64,000 bases of DNA, from positions 35,071 to 99,070 of the forward strand of contig PLJH01000032.1 of NCBI GenBank assembly GCA_003139615.1. The letters are read 5' to 3'. Of the stretch, positions 61,521 to 64,000 are shown one piece after another. A program made the position numbers and the translations under genes. The first letter of the stretch is position 1; the number at the start of each line of letters is the position of its first letter. The notes under the pieces are model-generated. The model was not told where the DNA came from. It saw only the letters and a list, made by a program, of their open reading frames with translations, and ran no database searches. This DNA is from Alphaproteobacteria bacterium. GTDB taxonomy: Bacteria; Pseudomonadota; Alphaproteobacteria; Micropepsales; Micropepsaceae.

Positions 61521-62696
61521 TCAATAGCTTTTCGGCAAATCGAGCACTTTCTCGGCGATGAAGCTGAGGATCAGTTGCTCGGTAATGGGTGCAAGTCGCG
61601 TGATGGAGACTTCACGGAAGAGGCGCTCCACATGATATTCCTTGGCATAACCAAAACCTCCATGCGTTGCGATGGCCTGCCACGCCGCATCGTGCCCGGC
61701 GCGCGCGCCAAGAAATTTGGCGCTGTTGGCTTCCGCGCCGCAGGGATTGCCATGGTCGTAAAGCCATGCCGCGCGCATCGCCATTTGCCAGGCCGATTCC
61801 AGATACATCCAGTTTTCGGCGAGCGGATGCTGGATTCCCTGATTTTGTCCTATGGGGCGATCGAACACGATCCTTTCGCGTGCATATTTTGCCGCGCGGC
61901 GTAGCGCGTCCTGCCCTATTCCGATCGCTTCCGCTGCAATCAGAATGCGCTCGGGATTGAGGCTGTGCAGAATATAGGAGAAGCCCTTGCCCTCTTCGCC
62001 GATGCGATCGGCTTCCGGAATAAACAGACCGTCGATGAAAACGGAATTCGAATCGACCGCCTTGCGCCCCATCTTCGGAATGCGATGAACGTCGATCTTC
62101 GAGCGATCCATGTCGGCGTAGAAGATCGTGATGCCGTCCGTCGGCCGCGCACAGTCTTCGTAGCGCGTGGTGCGCGCGAGAAGCATGATTTTGTTCGCGA
62201 TCTGCGCGGTCGATGTCCAGACCTTCTGGCCTCTAACGATGTAGCCGCCTGACACTTTCTCGGCGAAGGTCTTGATGCGCGTCGTGTTGAGGCCGGCGTC
62301 GGGTTCGGTGAAACCGAAGCAGCACTGATCCTCGCCTGCGACCAGCCGCGGAACCCAGCGTGCCTTCTGCTCCGGCGTTCCTTTCACAACGATGGGGTGG
62401 GGGCCGAACAGATTGATGTGAACGGTCGATGCCGCCGCCATGCCGCCGCCATGGCTGGCGACTTCATGCATCATGATCGCGGCCTCGGTAACGCCGAGTC
62501 CGGCGCCGCCATATTCTTCCGGCATCGTGATACCGAGCCAACCCGCTTTGGCCATCGCGCGGTGAAACTCGGACGGAAATTTTCCGTCGTCGTCCCGCGC
62601 CAACCAGTAATCGTCGCCGAAACGCGTTACGACAGAGCGCACGCCTTCGCGAATGGCGGCGTGATCGTCGGAGACATCGTGCGCGGACGCGCTCAT
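61521..62696 (-). CDS. Acyl-CoA dehydrogenase
   Basis: 391 aa. Motifs: CCFGFTEPDAGLNTTRIKTFA, YIVRGQKVWTSTAQIANKIML, VFIDGLFIPEADR and the C-terminal IATHGGFGYAKEYHVERLFREVSITRLAPITEQL. It belongs to a different ACAD subgroup from the 55599 and 59425 proteins. The start (ATG at 62696) overlaps the CitE stop by 4 nt, so the two are translationally coupled. It is followed by the SDR gene 5 bp later. Confidence 0.9.
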   Translation of the reverse strand: MSASAHDVSDDHAAIREGVRSVVTRFGDDYWLARDDDGKFPSEFHRAMAKAGWLGITMPEEYGGAGLGVTEAAIMMHEVASHGGGMAAASTVHINLFGPHPIVVKGTPEQKARWVPRLVAGEDQCCFGFTEPDAGLNTTRIKTFAEKVSGGYIVRGQKVWTSTAQIANKIMLLARTTRYEDCARPTDGITIFYADMDRSKIDVHRIPKMGRKAVDSNSVFIDGLFIPEADRIGEEGKGFSYILHSLNPERILIAAEAIGIGQDALRRAAKYARERIVFDRPIGQNQGIQHPLAENWMYLESAWQMAMRAAWLYDHGNPCGAEANSAKFLGARAGHDAAWQAIATHGGFGYAKEYHVERLFREVSITRLAPITEQLILSFIAEKVLDLPKSY

Positions 62697-63571
62697 GGCT
62701 TAATGTCCTCCCCTGCGGAGACCAGAGTTCGTCTTGCCGCGACCAGATGAGGCATGTCGTACATTTTCCCATCAATTCCGACAGTTCCAACATTGGGATC
62801 GGCGTCAAACGCCGCGATGACGCGGCGGGCATGCGCCAGATCGGCTTCGGACGGTGTGAAGCAATCGTTGATCGTTGCCACCTGGTTGGGATGAATGGCG
62901 ATGCGCCCGACGAAGCCGTCGCGGCGCGCTTGTTTGCAGCTCAGCGCAAGGCCGTCCTGATCCTTGAAATCCGAATACAATGTATCGATCGCCGCCACGC
63001 TTGCCGCACCCGCTGCGAAGAGGCATTGCGCGCGCGCGACCCGATAAGGGAACGTCCAGTCCCCATTCTCTTCTTTGTTCGACAGAGCGCCGAGCGCCGC
63101 GCCCAGATCCTCGGCACCCCACGTCATGCCGACGAGGCGGCTGACGGGTTTTACATATCCGCTGAAGCCGAACATCGCGGCCGGCGTTTCGGTAGCCACG
63201 ACGAGCAGCTTCACATGTCCCGGCGCAACGCCCGCGGCGATCTCCAAAACGTCGAGATAGTGCGAAAACAGTTCAACGTCCTGAGCACCATTGACTTTGG
63301 GTATCAGAATCCCGTCCAGGCCCGGACGCACGACAGCGGCGAGATCGTTCAGCGCAAGCCCCGATCCAAGCGCATTAATCCGGACCAGAAAAGACCAATC
63401 GGTTCGCGAAGCGCCCAGGAGGTTCTTTACCGCATCGCGCGCGAAAGGCTTGCGTACCGGCGCAACAGAGTCCTCAAGATCGAGAATAAGCGCGTCTGCC
63501 CCGATCCCTGACGCTTTCGCAAATTTCTGCTCGCTGTCGGCGGGCACGAAGAGAAGCGAGCGCAACTTCAT
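62693..63571 (-). CDS. HpcH/HpaI-type CoA lyase (CitE-like)
   Basis: 292 aa. The TIM-barrel signatures are LLFVPADSEQKFAKA, ALILDLEDSVAPVRKPFAR, FLVRINALGSG and VVATETPAAMFGF. The family includes citrate lyase beta and malyl-, methylmalyl- or citramalyl-CoA lyases, which split a hydroxyacyl-CoA into acetyl- or propionyl-CoA and glyoxylate or pyruvate. Genes of this kind are often next to MaoC hydratases, as here. The start (ATG at 63571) overlaps the stop of the MaoC remnant (ATGA). Confidence 0.9.
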   Translation of the reverse strand: MKLRSLLFVPADSEQKFAKASGIGADALILDLEDSVAPVRKPFARDAVKNLLGASRTDWSFLVRINALGSGLALNDLAAVVRPGLDGILIPKVNGAQDVELFSHYLDVLEIAAGVAPGHVKLLVVATETPAAMFGFSGYVKPVSRLVGMTWGAEDLGAALGALSNKEENGDWTFPYRVARAQCLFAAGAASVAAIDTLYSDFKDQDGLALSCKQARRDGFVGRIAIHPNQVATINDCFTPSEADLAHARRVIAAFDADPNVGTVGIDGKMYDMPHLVAARRTLVSAGEDIKP

Positions 63572-63696
63572 TGAGGCCGCCGCATCATCAAAGCCGCCCG
63601 CGAGAACAGGATATTGTCCATATCCGTCACCGTGCGGCGAATCTCATGCGCAAAGGTCCGCCCGACAGAACATTGCTCAAAATAGAGCCCCGCCAT
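63568..63696 (-). pseudogene. MaoC-family hydratase reduced by an internal deletion (42 codons)
   Basis: The frame starts MAGLYFEQCSVGRTFAHEIR and continues RRTVTDMDNILF, the usual N-terminus of MaoC hydratases paired with CitE. It then jumps to SRAALMMRRPQ, which looks like their C-terminal end. The central ~100 residues with the hot-dog core and the catalytic Asp/His are absent. The frame is still open and its TGA overlaps the next ATG, so an in-frame deletion seems to have preserved translational coupling to citE. An ATG at 63711 is an alternative start. It cannot be catalytically active; a leader-peptide function is possible. Confidence 0.7.
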
Positions 63697-63756
63697 CTTC
63701 GCCCGCCTCATCTGTCCCGGTATGTCCGTCTCGTTTGCTATCTAGCGCAGCCAACA

Positions 63757-63775
63757 ATAGTACGCAAGTATACTA
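63757..63775. promoter_or_regulatory. AT-rich inverted motif in a divergent promoter
   Basis: ATAGTACGCAAGTATACTA contains TAGTA and TACTA in inverted orientation. A partly similar sequence (ATAGTAC, GCACAGTATGGTA when read on the minus strand) lies at 55461-55486 in the other divergent promoter of this cluster. It may be a shared operator; the similarity is limited. Confidence 0.25.
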
Positions 63776-63888
63776 CATACTAGCACTCTTTTTTGCGGCA
63801 ATCGCCCGTTCGATGTACAATCGCGACCGCGCGATCGGATTGTCTGCCGCGTGGTTTCGAAAACGAACAGGCGTGGAAAGGTCATGCT

Positions 63889-64000
63889 TTGGAAAATCGT
63901 CAGATACGACTTGTCGAACGCCCCAATGGAATTCCCCAACCGCATCATTTCGCGCTGGTCACTGAACCACTCCTGCCTCTCGGCGACGGCCAGATGCTTG
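63889..64000 (+). CDS. MDR-family NADP-dependent oxidoreductase, 5' part (runs off window)
   Basis: A TTG at 63889 preceded by GGAAAGG begins a frame reading ENRQIRLVERPNGIPQ, then HFALVTEPLLPLGDGQML. This is the characteristic N-terminus of the CurA/YfmJ/prostaglandin-reductase group of medium-chain reductases (N-R-Q-I-x-L at the start, then P-x-G-x-G-Q-x-L). These reduce alpha,beta-unsaturated carbonyls with NADPH. Only 37 codons lie in the window, so completeness is unknown. It is divergent from the MaoC remnant. Confidence 0.65.
   Translation, partial: MENRQIRLVERPNGIPQPHHFALVTEPLLPLGDGQML

Noticed and set aside
63291-63965. 224-aa plus-strand frame at the right edge
   Set aside because: Opposite the CitE gene and MaoC remnant, Ser/Arg-rich without domain; the frame at 63889 in a different phase matches a real reductase N-terminus.

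Overview
The window is GC-rich, gene-dense bacterial chromosome, most likely from an alphaproteobacterium. Support for that is the family mix (TonB-dependent receptor, DUF3617, DUF5681, NadS-type regulator, BadI/BadH homologues, spermidine dehydrogenase with a Tat signal) and the many translationally coupled operons. A soil or rhizosphere heterotroph of the Micropepsales/Rhizobiales/Caulobacterales type would fit, but the genus cannot be fixed from the sequence alone. I found no rRNA, tRNA or CRISPR array.

Layout. 0.1-7.3 kb: penicillin-binding protein 1C and a bacterial alpha-2-macroglobulin on the minus strand. 7.4-14.1 kb: an AraC regulator divergent from two large repeat-rich, presumably exported proteins (autotransporter-type beta-strand repeats, then RTX-like repeats). 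14.3-16.4 kb: a carotenoid oxygenase divergent from a TetR regulator across a palindromic operator. 16.5-21.2 kb: a four-gene MarR / outer-membrane factor / HlyD / DHA2 drug-efflux operon in which every junction overlaps by 4 nt. 21.2-24.9 kb: an amidohydrolase, a small protein, a YcgL-type nucleotidyltransferase and a TauD-type dioxygenase.

24.9-27.7 kb is a complete 2.75-kb insertion sequence of the IS1595/ISXO2 type. It has 23-bp inverted repeats, 8-bp direct repeats, a zinc-ribbon DDE transposase and up to five passenger ORFs, one with a HEPN-like RNDxxH motif. It has landed inside a dispersed palindromic intergenic repeat; a second copy of that repeat opens the window.

27.8-37 kb: a PrsW-type membrane protease, a very large HExxH protease-like/beta-propeller/outer-membrane protein, an extraordinary membrane-anchored protein made of about 90 four-residue N-A-A-S repeats, a DUF3617 protein, an orphan NadS-like antitoxin and a DUF5681 protein flanked by two near-identical hairpins. 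35.8-47.6 kb is a polyamine/amine utilisation region: two APC permeases, a TonB receptor, spermidine dehydrogenase, aminobutyraldehyde-type dehydrogenase, a small barrel protein and a penicillin-acylase-family amidase.

47.7-64 kb is a large acyl-CoA catabolism region. It holds a TetR-controlled acyl-CoA carboxylase whose alpha subunit is split into two ORFs, four acyl-CoA dehydrogenases, three SDRs, an enoyl-CoA hydratase with a multifunctional-enzyme linker but no NAD domain, BadH- and BadI-like alicyclic ring-cleavage enzymes, a beta-keto acid cleavage enzyme, a CitE-type lyase and a MaoC hydratase reduced to its two ends. Together these suggest degradation of an alicyclic or branched (terpenoid-like) carboxylic acid through CoA thioesters. 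The last 112 bases start a quinone-oxidoreductase-type MDR gene that runs off the window.
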